From assembly GCF_014202505.1 (NCBI RefSeq), contig NZ_JACHGW010000001.1:1630697-1694696 (forward strand): a stretch of DNA of 64,000 nt, read 5' to 3'. Below, piece by piece: positions 1 to 8,497 of the stretch. The notes under the pieces were generated by a model, which was not told the origin of the DNA, searched no databases, and was given only the letters and a program-made list of their open reading frames with translations. The DNA comes from Armatimonas rosea (lineage in GTDB: Bacteria > Armatimonadota > Armatimonadia > Armatimonadales > Armatimonadaceae). A program made the translations under genes and the position numbers. The stretch's first letter is position 1, and each line of letters starts with the position of its first letter.

Positions 1-780
1 GCTAGCGGTCATGGCGGTGGTGAAGTAGTCGGTGTCGGCGTAGGTGAAGATACGCGAGCTTGTCGCCGCGACCATGCTGGTCCAGATGATGCTCAGGGTC
101 GCGGCGGGGTCCACTGCGGTTCCCGCCGTGTTCACGCCATTGACATGGACAGGGCCTTGGAAGCGTGTGAGGCCCGTCACCCACCAGGAGGTCGGGCAGG
201 TGTCGCTGAAGTAGGCGTAGCGCGAGAACGAGTTCTGGCGCACAAAGATGCGGCTGAGGAAGGTAAAGCCCATGTACTCGCCGCGGCTCTCGATCGCGTA
301 CATCTTCCGTGCGCCCGTGCTGTTGCTCGAAAAGGGGTAGAAGCGAACGTAGATATCACCGGGCTGCTGGGGGATCGAGGCGAGCTGGTTGACCGTGGGC
401 CCTTGGCTGAAGGTCAGCTTGGTCCAGCCGGTTGCTTCCGTCCCGTTGTAGAAGCTTGCGACACTTCCCGGTGAGAAGGCAGCCGTGTTGGTGGGTGCGG
501 TGGTCTGCTGGACAAGCCACTGGATCGCGAGGCGGATTCCTGTTTCGGAGAGAACCTCGGCCTGGAAGCGGTTGCCGCGCTGGTTGGCCTGGGAGAGCTG
601 GTTATGAGAGTCCTCGCTCAGGCTTCCATTGAATACCTGGGCATTGTTGAGCCCTTGGATCGCCCCGACGATCACCATGGAGGTAACCCCGAGGAGAACC
701 AGCATTGTACCCACCATCGCCATGCCCTCTTCAGGCTTGCGTGTGGAGCGACGAGATCGTTTTTTGGTTAAGTGCGTCAT
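1..780 (-). CDS. PilX-like pilin-associated protein, 3' end outside the window
   Basis: This frame is open for 260 codons from ATG at 780 to the window edge, so the C-terminus is missing. The N-terminus has a basic stretch (KKRSRRSTRK), then EEGMAMV and a single hydrophobic segment (about residues 20-42), the layout of PilX-type minor pilins rather than a classical GFTLxE pilin. The rest is Ser/Thr/Asn-rich with aromatic residues, as expected for an exported beta-rich domain. It is the third of three co-directional pilin-like genes; 30 bases separate it from the stop of the preceding one. Role in a type IV pilus or type II secretion pseudopilus is inferred from the N-terminus and neighbours. 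The family name is less certain than the pilin-like nature. Confidence 0.6.
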   Translation of the reverse strand, partial: MTHLTKKRSRRSTRKPEEGMAMVGTMLVLLGVTSMVIVGAIQGLNNAQVFNGSLSEDSHNQLSQANQRGNRFQAEVLSETGIRLAIQWLVQQTTAPTNTAAFSPGSVASFYNGTEATGWTKLTFSQGPTVNQLASIPQQPGDIYVRFYPFSSNSTGARKMYAIESRGEYMGFTFLSRIFVRQNSFSRYAYFSDTCPTSWWVTGLTRFQGPVHVNGVNTAGTAVDPAATLSIIWTSMVAATSSRIFTYADTDYFTTAMTAS

Positions 781-810
781 TTTACTATTCAAATCTTCTT
801 TTGATAAATA

Positions 811-1926
811 CTAGCCAATCGGAACCGGTGTTGGCTTGGGCGTCGGTGTGGGCGTCGGGGTTGGCACCGGCGACGGAGTAGGTGTGGGTGTGGCCGGCTT
901 GGGTGTTGGGGTCGGTGTGGGCACCGGCGTGGGCGTGGCTGGCTTGGGCGTGGGGGTCGGCGGTCCGGGCGTGGGTGTGGGCGTCGGCACCGGGGTCGGA
1001 GTCGGTGTGGGCGTCGGCACTGGGGTCGGCGTCGGCACCGGCGAGGGCGTCGGAGTCGGCGTGGGCGTGGGCGTGGGCACCGGGGTCGCGTTGTTGGGCT
1101 GCGGAACCAGGTTCGCATCGGTGGGGTAGGGGACGGTCACCGACGAGTACAGGGCGGAGTTTGCCATGTAGACCGTGCGGCCCGAGACCCGGTTGACCAG
1201 GTTGACCCCATCGGAGCTATCGTTGGTCTGCTCTCGGCCCGGATAGGCATAGTCGCCACAGACCACCTTGATGATCACGCTACGCTTGGAGCCGGTTGTA
1301 CGGGTAAACGAGACCGCGTTCCATGCCGTGGAGACATTGCTGGTCAGCAGGCGCTGCTCGGTGCGGACGCCATTGACATAGCGCCAGAGCCACAGACATG
1401 TCCCGTAGCCGGAGTTCGAGGTCCCGTTGGGGTTGCCCCGAAAGACCAGGGTCGTATTGGTAATGCTCGTGACCGAGCGGTCCATGGGCTGGAGCGCACC
1501 GCTCAGCGAGACCGTCACCCCCGTGCCGCTCTGGACACTCGCGCTTCCTGATGCAGGGGCTAGGACATACATCGCCGTGTTGAGCTGGCTGGACCAGCCA
1601 GCCTCGCTGTTGGTGTTGTTGGAGATGTAGTTGCTCGCCGCGCCCATCGCGCTGTTCCAGGCTACCCCCGCTACCGCAACGGTATCGAGAGGTAAAACAA
1701 CCCCATAGGACTCCTCAATCTCCAGGCTCAGGTACTGCTGGATGCGGCTTGCTTCACGAGATGCCGTCAGCCCCGAGCTGAGCTTTGAGACCGTGCGGCT
1801 GGAGTTGACAAAGAGCTGCATGGCGGCCATGAAGATCAGTGCCATAAGCGCCGAAGAAAAGCCCACCTCGGTTAAGGTGAAGCTTTTTCGGGCCTTCTTG
1901 AGAGAAAAGGGTTGACGTTTTTTCAT
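811..1926 (-). CDS. Prepilin-like protein with long Thr-Pro repeat tail
   Basis: A 371-residue protein with a type IV pilin N-terminus: basic leader ([15 protein letters not shown]), then FTLTEV with Glu at +5 and a hydrophobic helix (about residues 16-45). The residue before the predicted cleavage site is Ser, where prepilin peptidases normally require Gly. A globular Ser/Thr/Asn-rich region follows, and the last 90 or so residues are an almost pure Thr-Pro/Val-Pro repeat ending in VPIG. The ATG at 1926 is chosen because it overlaps the upstream TAA by one base (TAATG); the frame stays open further upstream without a better start. It probably belongs to the same minor-pilin set as its two neighbours. 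The Thr-Pro tail is a plausible stalk or wall-spanning linker, which is inference. Confidence 0.7.
   Translation of the reverse strand: MKKRQPFSLKKARKSFTLTEVGFSSALMALIFMAAMQLFVNSSRTVSKLSSGLTASREASRIQQYLSLEIEESYGVVLPLDTVAVAGVAWNSAMGAASNYISNNTNSEAGWSSQLNTAMYVLAPASGSASVQSGTGVTVSLSGALQPMDRSVTSITNTTLVFRGNPNGTSNSGYGTCLWLWRYVNGVRTEQRLLTSNVSTAWNAVSFTRTTGSKRSVIIKVVCGDYAYPGREQTNDSSDGVNLVNRVSGRTVYMANSALYSSVTVPYPTDANLVPQPNNATPVPTPTPTPTPTPSPVPTPTPVPTPTPTPTPVPTPTPTPGPPTPTPKPATPTPVPTPTPTPKPATPTPTPSPVPTPTPTPTPKPTPVPIG
814..1090 (-). repeat. Degenerate tandem repeat encoding a Thr-Pro tail
   Basis: Low-complexity GT/GC-rich hexamer-like repeats (GGTGTGGGCGTC and variants on the plus strand) encode the Thr-Pro/Val-Pro/Lys-Pro tail of the overlapping pilin-like gene. 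The units are diverged but keep the frame, as expected for a tract that changes length by replication slippage. Confidence 0.85.
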
Positions 1927-2513
1927 TATTGCACGAGGGTTTTTGAGATAAGCGTACTGGCGGAGTAGTGGTGCATCTGGCTCACACCACCCCAGCCCCA
2001 CCACTGCACCGTGACTGTCACACGGATTAGGTTGTAGGAGGTGGTACTTCCTGTGGTGACAACACTCGGGGTGAAGGGCTCGATAAAAATATAGCCACGC
2101 GGGCGGGTCGCGCTGGTCGTGTCTTGAGTCCCCGACGAGGTCATCCCCCCCGGGAAGTAGCGCCAGAGGTTGTCTGTCGTGGTGAACTCGACCGTGGTAG
2201 AGACATCCCCGTTGGCGTTATTAAGAGGCGCAGTGCCCGTCCCATCGATGATCATGAGCCCATTTTGGTTGAGCTGGCTCCCTTCGATGTTGGAGTAGCC
2301 CGCCTCTTGAAGCTGGGCGATCTTGTGCATCACCAGCATCTGGGCCTGGTTGAACTCGGAGGCGTAGCGCACCGAGCGCGCCATGATCGGCAAGGTCATC
2401 CCCGCCAAGACAATCATGGAGCTGAGGATCATCATGGCGAGCATCACCTCGAAAAAGGTAAAGCCGCGTGGGTGACGTCTTGTGTGATGGCTGCGTTGAG
2501 TTCGGATAGACAT
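1926..2513 (-). CDS. Type IV pilin-like prepilin (N-terminal methylation motif)
   Basis: A 195-residue protein with a clear class III signal: basic leader, Gly immediately before FTFFEV, Glu at +5 and a hydrophobic helix ([16 protein letters not shown]). The C-terminal part is a short Ser/Thr/Asn-rich domain typical of minor pilins or pseudopilins; I cannot assign a specific Gsp/Pil name. It heads a run of three pilin-like genes and overlaps the next gene by one base. Upstream lies an AT-richer 207-base divergent region shared with gmhA. Processing by a prepilin peptidase and assembly in the cytoplasmic membrane are expected from the family; no peptidase or assembly ATPase lies in the window. 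Confidence 0.75.
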   Translation of the reverse strand: MSIRTQRSHHTRRHPRGFTFFEVMLAMMILSSMIVLAGMTLPIMARSVRYASEFNQAQMLVMHKIAQLQEAGYSNIEGSQLNQNGLMIIDGTGTAPLNNANGDVSTTVEFTTTDNLWRYFPGGMTSSGTQDTTSATRPRGYIFIEPFTPSVVTTGSTTSYNLIRVTVTVQWWGWGGVSQMHHYSASTLISKTLVQ

Positions 2514-2720
2514 GATCGTATTGTTAATTTTGGGAGGGAAGAGGTATTTCGGTTAGGGCTATTTCACCTTGGCAAAATACCTGTTTTTGGTAAGATTACG
2601 GGCTGTTTTTATGTTCTTTGTCACTATCTGTTGATATTAGATACTATTTAATGAGGCTTTAATGGTAAGGCCTGAGGGCTCCAAAAACAAGATGTAGGTC
2701 CGGGGAGGTATCATAAAGAC

Positions 2721-3329
2721 ATGAGTGATATCCTTCCCGACACGAGCCAGGGCACCCCGGCCTACGTGTCCGACTACCTGAGCAAGCTGACTGCACTGCT
2801 GGCCGCGATCGACACGACCCAGGTTGCAGCGACTGTCGAGCTGCTCTTGGACTGCTGGCAGAACAACCGACGGCTGGTCTTCTGTGGCAATGGGGGCTCC
2901 GGCTCGACCAGCACACACATGGTCTGCGACTTTCAGAAAAATATCTGGCTCGACGGTGGCAAGCCCTTTGAGGTGGTCTCCCTGACCGACTCGCCTGCGC
3001 TCCTGCTGGCCTGGGGCAACGACACGGACTTCACCAATGTCTTTGCAGGGCAGGCACGGACCTGGCTGCGCAAAGACGATGTCCTGATCGCGATCTCGGG
3101 CTCGGGGAACTCGCAGAATGTCCTGGAGGCGGTGAAAGTGGCCAAAGAGGTGGGCGCGACTACCGTGGGGCTCTGTGGCTACGGCGGAGGGAAGCTGGCC
3201 GGGGTGAGCGATATCGCCCTCGTGGCGGACCTACGCAACATGCAGCTGGTCGAGGATGTGCACATGGTGCTCTGCCACGTGCTCTTCTCCGCCCTGCGCG
3301 ACCGGATCAAGGGGCTACTCGCCGCGTGA
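2721..3329 (+). CDS. gmhA: SIS-domain sugar isomerase, sedoheptulose-7-phosphate isomerase-like
   Basis: A 202-residue single SIS-domain protein with the GmhA layout: N-terminal helices, then the phosphosugar loop NGGSGSTSTH (about residues 59-68) and the second conserved loop ISGSGNSQN (about 125-133). GmhA converts sedoheptulose 7-phosphate to D-glycero-D-manno-heptose 7-phosphate, the first committed step of ADP- or GDP-heptose synthesis for LPS or S-layer glycans. The next gene is a GmhB-type phosphatase overlapping it by four bases (GTGA), which strongly supports the heptose assignment over other SIS functions. A GGGGAGG stretch lies 12 bases before ATG, and a TATCAT box six bases before it. 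Kinase and nucleotidyltransferase steps are absent from the window. Confidence 0.85.
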   Translation: MSDILPDTSQGTPAYVSDYLSKLTALLAAIDTTQVAATVELLLDCWQNNRRLVFCGNGGSGSTSTHMVCDFQKNIWLDGGKPFEVVSLTDSPALLLAWGNDTDFTNVFAGQARTWLRKDDVLIAISGSGNSQNVLEAVKVAKEVGATTVGLCGYGGGKLAGVSDIALVADLRNMQLVEDVHMVLCHVLFSALRDRIKGLLAA

Positions 3330-3844
3330 GGCGCGCTGTCTTCCTGGACCGCGATGGGGTCCTCAATGTCTACCTCCCCGGCGACTACGCCAAGACTCCC
3401 GACGAGCTAACGCTGCTGCCGGGAGTCGGGGCGGCGGTGGCACGGCTCCAGGGTGCGGGCTTTCTGACGATCCTAATCTCCAATCAGCAGGGAGTCGCCA
3501 AGGGGCTGATGACCCAGAGCGATCTGGAGGCGGTCACGGCCAAGCTCCGCGCCGAGGTGCCGCTCGATGCGGTCTACTACTGCCCGCACCTCAAGGACGA
3601 GCACTGCGCCTGCCGCAAGCCCAAGCCGGGGATGCTCCTGCAAGCGGCGCAGGAGCACGGGATCGACCTCGCTCAGTCCGTCTTTATCGGCGACACCCCC
3701 ACCGATGCCCAGGCCGCACAGGCCGCCGGTGTCCCCTTTATCCTCGTGCTGACCGGACAGACCAAGACCGCCGAGGGCTTTGTGATCGAGCCCGCCGCCA
3801 CGGTCGCCAGCCTAGACGCCGCGGTGGACTGGGTGCTCGGCTAG
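3326..3844 (+). CDS. gmhB: HAD-family heptose bisphosphate phosphatase, GmhB-like
   Basis: A 172-residue HAD phosphatase. The nucleophile motif is DRDGVLN (Asp8 and Asp10), the Thr/Ser motif is ISNQQG, and GDTPTD carries the metal-binding acids near the end. Cys86, His88, Cys94 and Cys96 in CPHLKDEHCACRKPKPG form the structural zinc site characteristic of GmhB and its histidinol-phosphatase relatives. It should remove the C7 phosphate from heptose 1,7-bisphosphate. The start is GTG at 3326, overlapping the gmhA stop by four bases, so translation is probably coupled. A histidinol-phosphate phosphatase role is the alternative but the gmhA neighbour argues against it. Confidence 0.85.
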   Translation: MRRAVFLDRDGVLNVYLPGDYAKTPDELTLLPGVGAAVARLQGAGFLTILISNQQGVAKGLMTQSDLEAVTAKLRAEVPLDAVYYCPHLKDEHCACRKPKPGMLLQAAQEHGIDLAQSVFIGDTPTDAQAAQAAGVPFILVLTGQTKTAEGFVIEPAATVASLDAAVDWVLG

Positions 3845-3873
3845 CGTCCCCCCGATCAGAACGGGGGGGCTAG
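3841..3873 (+). terminator. GC-rich hairpin at the gmhB 3' end
   Basis: CTAGC plus a run of six C pairs with a G run followed by GCTAG, enclosing the gmhB stop codon. There is no U tract, so it may be a REP-type structure rather than a true intrinsic terminator. Confidence 0.4.
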
Positions 3874-3874
3874 A

Positions 3875-3905
3875 GAGCCTGCGGCTGGGAAGGCCTTCGG
3901 CCATA
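3875..3905 (+). repeat. REP-like element, left flank of the transposase gene
   Basis: The 22-mer at 3884-3905 (GCTGGGAAGGCCTTCGGCCA then TA) is the exact inverted complement of 4419-4440 on the other side of the transposase gene. It is preceded by GAGCCTGCG, also found at the right end. The core AAGGCCTTCGGCC is itself palindromic, as in REP sequences. Confidence 0.8.
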
Positions 3906-3915
3906 AAATTTTTGC

Positions 3916-4461
3916 ATGGTTTTATCAGATTTTGGGGTGCTGAGCCGTTATAGGGACGTGGAATCTACTCGTCGAAATCATACGGAAATTGCCCTGCACA
4001 TTGTCTGGACAACTTGGAAACGAATGCCTCTGCTGGCAGATGAGTCTTTGGAGCGCTGTGTCTGGCGAACGGTTCAAGCTGAAGCGGAGAAGTGCAAGTG
4101 TACGGTTCTCGCCATTGGAGGAATGCCGGATCATGTCCACCTTGTCCTGATTCAGCCTCCGACCATTACTCTGGCAAAACTACTCAACCAGGTCAAAGGT
4201 GTCTCTTCCTCGGTGGCACGCGAACATTTGGGGAGTGAGCAGTTCTTCCGTTGGGCCAATGGCTATGCCGCATTCTCTCTGAGCCGCCCGCACTGTAAAG
4301 AGGTGGTCGCCTATGTGCTTCGCCAAAAAGAACACCATGCAGATCAGAACCTCTGGCAAGACTGGGAGTGGACCCCACCCATGTACACCCCAAATACCCC
4401 CTCCCCCATGGCCGATTCTATGGCCGAAGGCCTTCCCAGCGGAGCCTGCGACGCTCGTTGA
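3916..4461 (+). CDS. REP-associated tyrosine transposase (RAYT, IS200-like Y1 family)
   Basis: A 181-residue Y1 HUH transposase: HIVWTTWKR near the start, metal-binding HUH triad in MPDHVHLVL (His73, His75) and the likely nucleophile Tyr133 in AYVLRQKEHH. It differs from mobile IS200 elements in being flanked by inverted REP-like sequences, with related copies elsewhere in the window. RAYTs nick and rejoin single-stranded REP DNA and are thought to spread REPs. The last 14 or so residues are encoded inside the right REP copy, so the repeat has been absorbed into the reading frame. The start ATG at 3916 follows the left REP closely and lacks a clear Shine-Dalgarno. Confidence 0.88.
   Translation: MVLSDFGVLSRYRDVESTRRNHTEIALHIVWTTWKRMPLLADESLERCVWRTVQAEAEKCKCTVLAIGGMPDHVHLVLIQPPTITLAKLLNQVKGVSSSVAREHLGSEQFFRWANGYAAFSLSRPHCKEVVAYVLRQKEHHADQNLWQDWEWTPPMYTPNTPSPMADSMAEGLPSGACDAR
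4419..4453 (+). repeat. REP-like element, right flank of the transposase gene
   Basis: 4419-4440 is the exact inverted complement of 3884-3905. GGAGCCTGCGACG follows. A near copy of this right-end arrangement occurs at 38683-38718, showing that the sequence is dispersed. It overlaps the transposase 3' end. Confidence 0.8.
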
Positions 4462-4509
4462 CGCCCCGCTCTAACCGGGGCGATACCTCCAACCGGCGGG
4501 ACAAGCAGG

Positions 4510-4515
4510 TACAAT
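4510..4515 (+). promoter_or_regulatory. TACAAT -10 box five bases before a start codon
   Basis: TACAAT is followed by AGCCC and ATG, so transcription would start at or beside the ATG. No Shine-Dalgarno sequence is present. Confidence 0.55.
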
Positions 4516-4520
4516 AGCCC

Positions 4521-5090
4521 ATGTCTGCGCCGATTCGTTTCTGGGGAAGGGTGGTCTCGCTACGCCCACGGCTGGTCTTGACCAAGTTCGAGGGAAGTAC
4601 CGAGGCGAGCTGTCCGGGGTACATCCTAACCCTGGAAGGGACCCTGACCGAGGGAAGCGCACCGCCGGTAGGGAGCACGTTTACCGTGGCGATTGGCCCG
4701 GCGACCATGCAGAACCGCGAGCTCGCGCTTGGGGACCTGCTCCGCGGCGATGCCCACCCGGTCCCCGATGGCCTCCCCGATGTCCCCGCGCAGCTGTATA
4801 AAGTGGGGGTTCTGCGGCTGATCGCCCGCACGGAGACCGAGATTCCGCTCGATCCCCCGCGCACCGACTCCCCCCTGAGCCCCGATGACGTCGAGAGAGC
4901 CCCCCGGCGGGCGCTGGCGATCAAGTGCTTGCTCTCGGAGAGAGGCGGCTGCCGCGACTGCTCCCATGCCGTCTTAGCGTGTGTCGTGCGCCTCACCGAC
5001 CCGCGCAACTACCGAACCGGGCGCTGGAGCCAGGTGCCTGCCTGCCTTGGCCCCGAGAGCTGCCCGCACTTTATTCCGCGCGAGGATTAG
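4521..5090 (+). CDS. Conserved-looking hypothetical protein with C-terminal cysteine cluster
   Basis: A 189-residue protein I do not recognise. Residues 1-110 look like a small beta-rich domain (alternating hydrophobic strands, VGSTFTVAIGPATM). The C-terminal 45 residues hold six cysteines and a histidine (GGCRDC..AVLAC..PACLGPESCPHF), reminiscent of a metal or Fe-S site. A long opposite-strand frame exists, but this strand has the -10 box directly before ATG and sits compactly between neighbours. The downstream gene starts 17 bases after its stop. No function is assigned. Confidence 0.65.
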   Translation: MSAPIRFWGRVVSLRPRLVLTKFEGSTEASCPGYILTLEGTLTEGSAPPVGSTFTVAIGPATMQNRELALGDLLRGDAHPVPDGLPDVPAQLYKVGVLRLIARTETEIPLDPPRTDSPLSPDDVERAPRRALAIKCLLSERGGCRDCSHAVLACVVRLTDPRNYRTGRWSQVPACLGPESCPHFIPRED

Positions 5091-5107
5091 GGTACAATGG
5101 AGCCACG

Positions 5108-5389
5108 ATGACAGGCAGTGCCGTTTATAACCTCACTTTTACCCGCGAGATGATGGAGACTCCGATCCTCGGAACTATCGCGCGGCGTTTTCGTATCTCC
5201 CTTACCATCCGCCGGGCGATGCTCTCCGAAGAGGGGGGCGCCGCGGAGGTGGCTTTCTCCGGCCCATCGGAAGAGATCGAGCGGGCAATCGCGGACCTTC
5301 AGACCTTTGGAGTCACCACCCAGGGCCCGCTCGAGACCCTGGTCGGAGCTAGCACCGGAGCCATCCAGAACCCGGGGCGTGGTACCTAG
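5108..5389 (+). CDS. NIL-domain protein (ferredoxin-like ligand-binding fold)
   Basis: A 93-residue protein made of a single NIL domain: YNLTFTREMMETPILGTIARRF is the typical first strand and helix, followed by the beta hairpin and an IERAIADLQTFGV helix. NIL domains occur at the C-terminus of methionine-uptake ABC ATPases, where they bind the ligand; free-standing copies are common and of unknown role, often near sulfur metabolism. ATG at 5108 is chosen because GGAG lies five bases before it. A TACAAT box at 5093-5098 overlaps the space after the preceding stop, giving it its own promoter. A strong terminator follows. Confidence 0.75.
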   Translation: MTGSAVYNLTFTREMMETPILGTIARRFRISLTIRRAMLSEEGGAAEVAFSGPSEEIERAIADLQTFGVTTQGPLETLVGASTGAIQNPGRGT

Positions 5390-5409
5390 CCCCCCAAGAG
5401 CACAAGGAG

Positions 5410-5442
5410 AAGCCGGGGCTCTCCCCGGCTTTCCTTATTTTT
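5410..5442 (+). terminator. Intrinsic terminator after the NIL-domain gene
   Basis: A nine-base-pair stem AAGCCGGGG/CCCCGGCTT with a CTCT loop (5410-5431), followed by TCCTTATTTTT. It is the best intrinsic terminator in the window. Confidence 0.85.
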
Positions 5443-5502
5443 ACTGATTTTTCTTGAGTGTGGAACGCTCAGGTAAATTCTGATGTATAAAGAACTGAAG
5501 CT

Positions 5503-5907
5503 ATGACTAGATTTACCGAAGAGGCCCTGCGGGCATTTCTTGATAACCAGGGAGGCATCTCTCGGTTCTGGCAGCCCGCCGCCGATGTTCACGAAACCGA
5601 CGGCGAGCTCGTTATTAAGCTTGAGCTTGCCGGAGCGACCATCGAGACCCTCTCGGTGACCCTCTCCGGTGACGGGCGGCACCTGACGGTCTCAGGGGCA
5701 CGCGGGGAGAGCCCGGCGGAGCGCCGGCTGGTCTGCCACCAGCTGGAGATCTACTTCGGGCCCTTCGAGAGAACCTTTGAGATCCCCGATGATTTTCGTG
5801 TGGAGCGAGAGGGGATCACGGCGACGCTGAAAAATGGCTTCTTGACCATTCGCTTGCCCGAGCGAGCACGTGTCCCCACACGGAGCATTCCGATCTCGCA
5901 AGAGTAA
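5503..5907 (+). CDS. Small heat shock protein, Hsp20/alpha-crystallin family
   Basis: A 134-residue protein with one alpha-crystallin domain (about residues 25-118): PAADVHETDGELVIKLELAG at the start, FGPFERTFEIP in the middle, and the signature LKNGFLTIRLPE near the end. The C-terminal IPI motif is the I-x-I anchor that mediates oligomerisation. It holds unfolding proteins for refolding. It lies 35 bases upstream of Lon on the same strand, so holdase and protease are probably co-expressed under protein-folding stress. A TATAAA box lies 11 bases before ATG; I saw no CIRCE-type operator upstream. Confidence 0.9.
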   Translation: MTRFTEEALRAFLDNQGGISRFWQPAADVHETDGELVIKLELAGATIETLSVTLSGDGRHLTVSGARGESPAERRLVCHQLEIYFGPFERTFEIPDDFRVEREGITATLKNGFLTIRLPERARVPTRSIPISQE

Positions 5908-5942
5908 GCTGAGTTGGTGAGAGTAGAGGGAGTAAAGACAAA

Positions 5943-8483
5943 ATGGACGAGAACACAGAAGAGATGAACGATGGGCTGGAGAATGTCTTTGATCAGCTCA
6001 ATACCGAGACCCAGGGGACACCGACGATCCCTGAGGTGCTCAACCTCCTGCCCCTGCGCGATGCCGTGATCTTCCCGGTCCTGGTCGCGCCGATCGTGGT
6101 GGGACGAGAGCCCTACATGCGCCTGATCTCGGACTCGGTGCGCGATGGGAGCCGCCTGATTGGGATTGTCACCCAGCGCGACCCCGGCACCGAGCGCCCG
6201 ACGCCTGCCGATGTCTACCCGACCGGTGTCGTGGTGACCATCCGCATGATGAACCGGGGACGAGACACCACCCAGCTCCTAGTTCAGGGCATCCAGCGCT
6301 TCCATATCCAGGAGATCCTCCAGGAAGAGCCCTACCTGCGCGCCCGGATCAAGGTCTGTGACGAGCCCGCTGAGCTGACCGACGAGGAGAACCTGGAGGT
6401 CGAGGCACTGCGGCGCGAGCTCGCAGGGACCTTTACGCGGATTGTCGAGCTCAGCAACGACATGCCCGACCACTTCAAGGAGATCGAGCAGGTCACCCCG
6501 GTTGGCACCATGACCGACATGATCGCCGCACACGCCCACCTCAACACGGCGGAGAAGGCCCAGATCCTAGAGACCCTGCCCCTGGTCGAGCGGATGCGGG
6601 CCCTGCACGCCATGCTCCTGCGGGAGGCGCAGATCATGGAGCTGGGAGCGAGCATCCACAACCAAGCCGCTGGGGAGATGAGCAAGGCCCAGCGCGAGTA
6701 CTACCTGCGCGAGCAGCTCAAGGTGATCCACAAGGAGCTCGGGGAGGGCGATGAGCGTGGCCGGGATGTCGAGGAGCTCCGTGAGCGCCTCGATGCCGCA
6801 CAGCTTCCCGCCGAGGCCCGCAAGGAGGCCGACCGTGAGCTGGAGCGCATGAGCCGCATGGCCTTTGGTGCCCCGGAGTACACGGTCGCCCGGACCTATC
6901 TGGACCTGATGGCGAGCCTACCCTGGGCAAAGTCCACCGACGACAACCTCGATATTCCTCACGTGAAGGAGGTCCTCGACGACGACCACTACGGTCTTGA
7001 GAAGATCAAGGATCGCCTGCTGGAGTTTCTGGCGGTGCGCAAGATCAAGCAGGAGCGCGGCGAGCCTGTGCGCCAGCCGATCCTTTGCTTTGTCGGGCCT
7101 CCTGGGGTGGGAAAGACGAGCCTGGGACGCAGTATCGCCCGCGCCATGGGACGAGAGTTCTACCGGCTCTCTCTGGGCGGGGTGCGCGACGAGGCGGAGA
7201 TCCGGGGCCACCGGCGCACCTATATCGGGGCGATGGCGGGGCAGATTGTCACGGGGCTCAAGCGCGCCGGGACCAACAACCCGGTCTTCCTGCTCGATGA
7301 GATCGACAAGCTCGCCCACGACCACCGCGGCGACCCGAGCTCGGCGCTTCTGGAGGCACTCGACCCCGAGCAGAACACGACTTTTCGGGACAACTACCTG
7401 GACACGCCGTTTGATCTCTCCAACGTCCTCTTTATCACCACAGCCAATGGGCTGGACACGATCCAGGGGCCGCTCCGCGACCGCATGGAGATTATCGAGC
7501 TGACGGGCTACACGGAGCAGGAGAAAGTCGCGATCGCGCGCCAGCACCTGGTTCCCAAGCAGCTACGGGAGCACGGGCTGACCACGGATCAGGTGACGGT
7601 CACCGACGAGGCGCTCTATGCGCTGGTTCAGGGCCACACCCGGGAGGCCGGTGTCCGAAGCCTGGAGCGCCAGGTGGCAGCGGTCTGCCGCAAGGTAACC
7701 CGCAGCTTCGCCGAGGGGCGCACCGAGCCCTTGACAGTCACCCGCGCCACGGTTGAGGAGTATCTGGGGGCTCCGCGCTTTGAGTTTGAGGAGCTGGACG
7801 ACCGCACGAGCATTCCGGGGGTCGCGACCGGCCTGGTCTGGACTCCCGTGGGCGGCGATGTGATCTTTATCGAGGCCCAGAAGATGGAGGGCTCCAAGAC
7901 CCTTCAGCTCACCGGCCAGCTGGGCGATGTGATGCAGGAGTCTGCCAAGGCGGCCCTGAGCTACATCCGCGCCAATGCCACCGAGCTGGGGCTGCCGGCC
8001 AACTTCTGGAACGAGACCGAGCTTCATATCCATGTCCCTGCAGGGGCCACACCGAAAGATGGGCCATCGGCGGGGGTGACCATGACCACGGTCATGACCA
8101 GCCTGCTCACCGGGCGGCGTGTCAAGCCACGGCTCGCCATGACCGGGGAAGTAACGCTCACCGGGCGTGTCTTGCCGGTGGGCGGGATCAAGGAGAAGGT
8201 TCTGGCGGCCAAGCGCTCGGGGGTCACCACCGTGATCCTGCCCGCGCGCAACCGTAAGGACCTGGAGGAGGATATCCCCGCCGAGCTACGGCAGGGCATG
8301 ACCTTCCACTTCGCCGAGAGTGTCCGCGATGTCTTGGAGCTGGCCCTTGAGCCCACGAACAAGGCACGGCGGATTCGGGTGAAGGCAAGCCCGGAGAAGC
8401 CCGCGGCCAAGCCCGTGCCCGTACCGACCGCGCCGCTCCCCGAGCCGCTCCAGCAACCCAGCGTCCCCCCCGCTCGCGCCTAG
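5943..8483 (+). CDS. lon: ATP-dependent protease Lon (LonA type)
   Basis: An 846-residue LonA protease, close to usual length. It has the N-terminal substrate-binding LON domain (about 30-235, beginning LPLRDAVIFP), a helical linker, an AAA+ module with Walker A GPPGVGKTS (about residue 385) and Walker B FLLDEIDK, and a C-terminal peptidase domain. The Ser-Lys dyad is Ser709 (DGPSAG) and Lys752 (GGIKEK), spaced 43 residues apart as in E. coli. The last 40 residues are a Pro/Ala/Lys-rich extension. It degrades misfolded and regulatory proteins in the cytoplasm. A GGGAG stretch precedes ATG by about ten bases. It is convergent with the sulfatase run, 14 bases away. Confidence 0.97.
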   Translation: MDENTEEMNDGLENVFDQLNTETQGTPTIPEVLNLLPLRDAVIFPVLVAPIVVGREPYMRLISDSVRDGSRLIGIVTQRDPGTERPTPADVYPTGVVVTIRMMNRGRDTTQLLVQGIQRFHIQEILQEEPYLRARIKVCDEPAELTDEENLEVEALRRELAGTFTRIVELSNDMPDHFKEIEQVTPVGTMTDMIAAHAHLNTAEKAQILETLPLVERMRALHAMLLREAQIMELGASIHNQAAGEMSKAQREYYLREQLKVIHKELGEGDERGRDVEELRERLDAAQLPAEARKEADRELERMSRMAFGAPEYTVARTYLDLMASLPWAKSTDDNLDIPHVKEVLDDDHYGLEKIKDRLLEFLAVRKIKQERGEPVRQPILCFVGPPGVGKTSLGRSIARAMGREFYRLSLGGVRDEAEIRGHRRTYIGAMAGQIVTGLKRAGTNNPVFLLDEIDKLAHDHRGDPSSALLEALDPEQNTTFRDNYLDTPFDLSNVLFITTANGLDTIQGPLRDRMEIIELTGYTEQEKVAIARQHLVPKQLREHGLTTDQVTVTDEALYALVQGHTREAGVRSLERQVAAVCRKVTRSFAEGRTEPLTVTRATVEEYLGAPRFEFEELDDRTSIPGVATGLVWTPVGGDVIFIEAQKMEGSKTLQLTGQLGDVMQESAKAALSYIRANATELGLPANFWNETELHIHVPAGATPKDGPSAGVTMTTVMTSLLTGRRVKPRLAMTGEVTLTGRVLPVGGIKEKVLAAKRSGVTTVILPARNRKDLEEDIPAELRQGMTFHFAESVRDVLELALEPTNKARRIRVKASPEKPAAKPVPVPTAPLPEPLQQPSVPPARA

Positions 8484-8497
8484 CCGCCTCCGTTCCC

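Noticed and set aside
4462..4482. Hairpin CGCCCCG/CGGGGCG as an intrinsic terminator of the transposase gene
   Set aside because: No U tract follows; more likely part of the REP-rich flank.
4418..5008. Long open frame on the minus strand over the cysteine-rich unknown
   Set aside because: Basic, Arg/Ser-rich translation typical of antisense frames in GC-rich DNA; the plus strand has a -10 box directly before ATG and fits the gene spacing.
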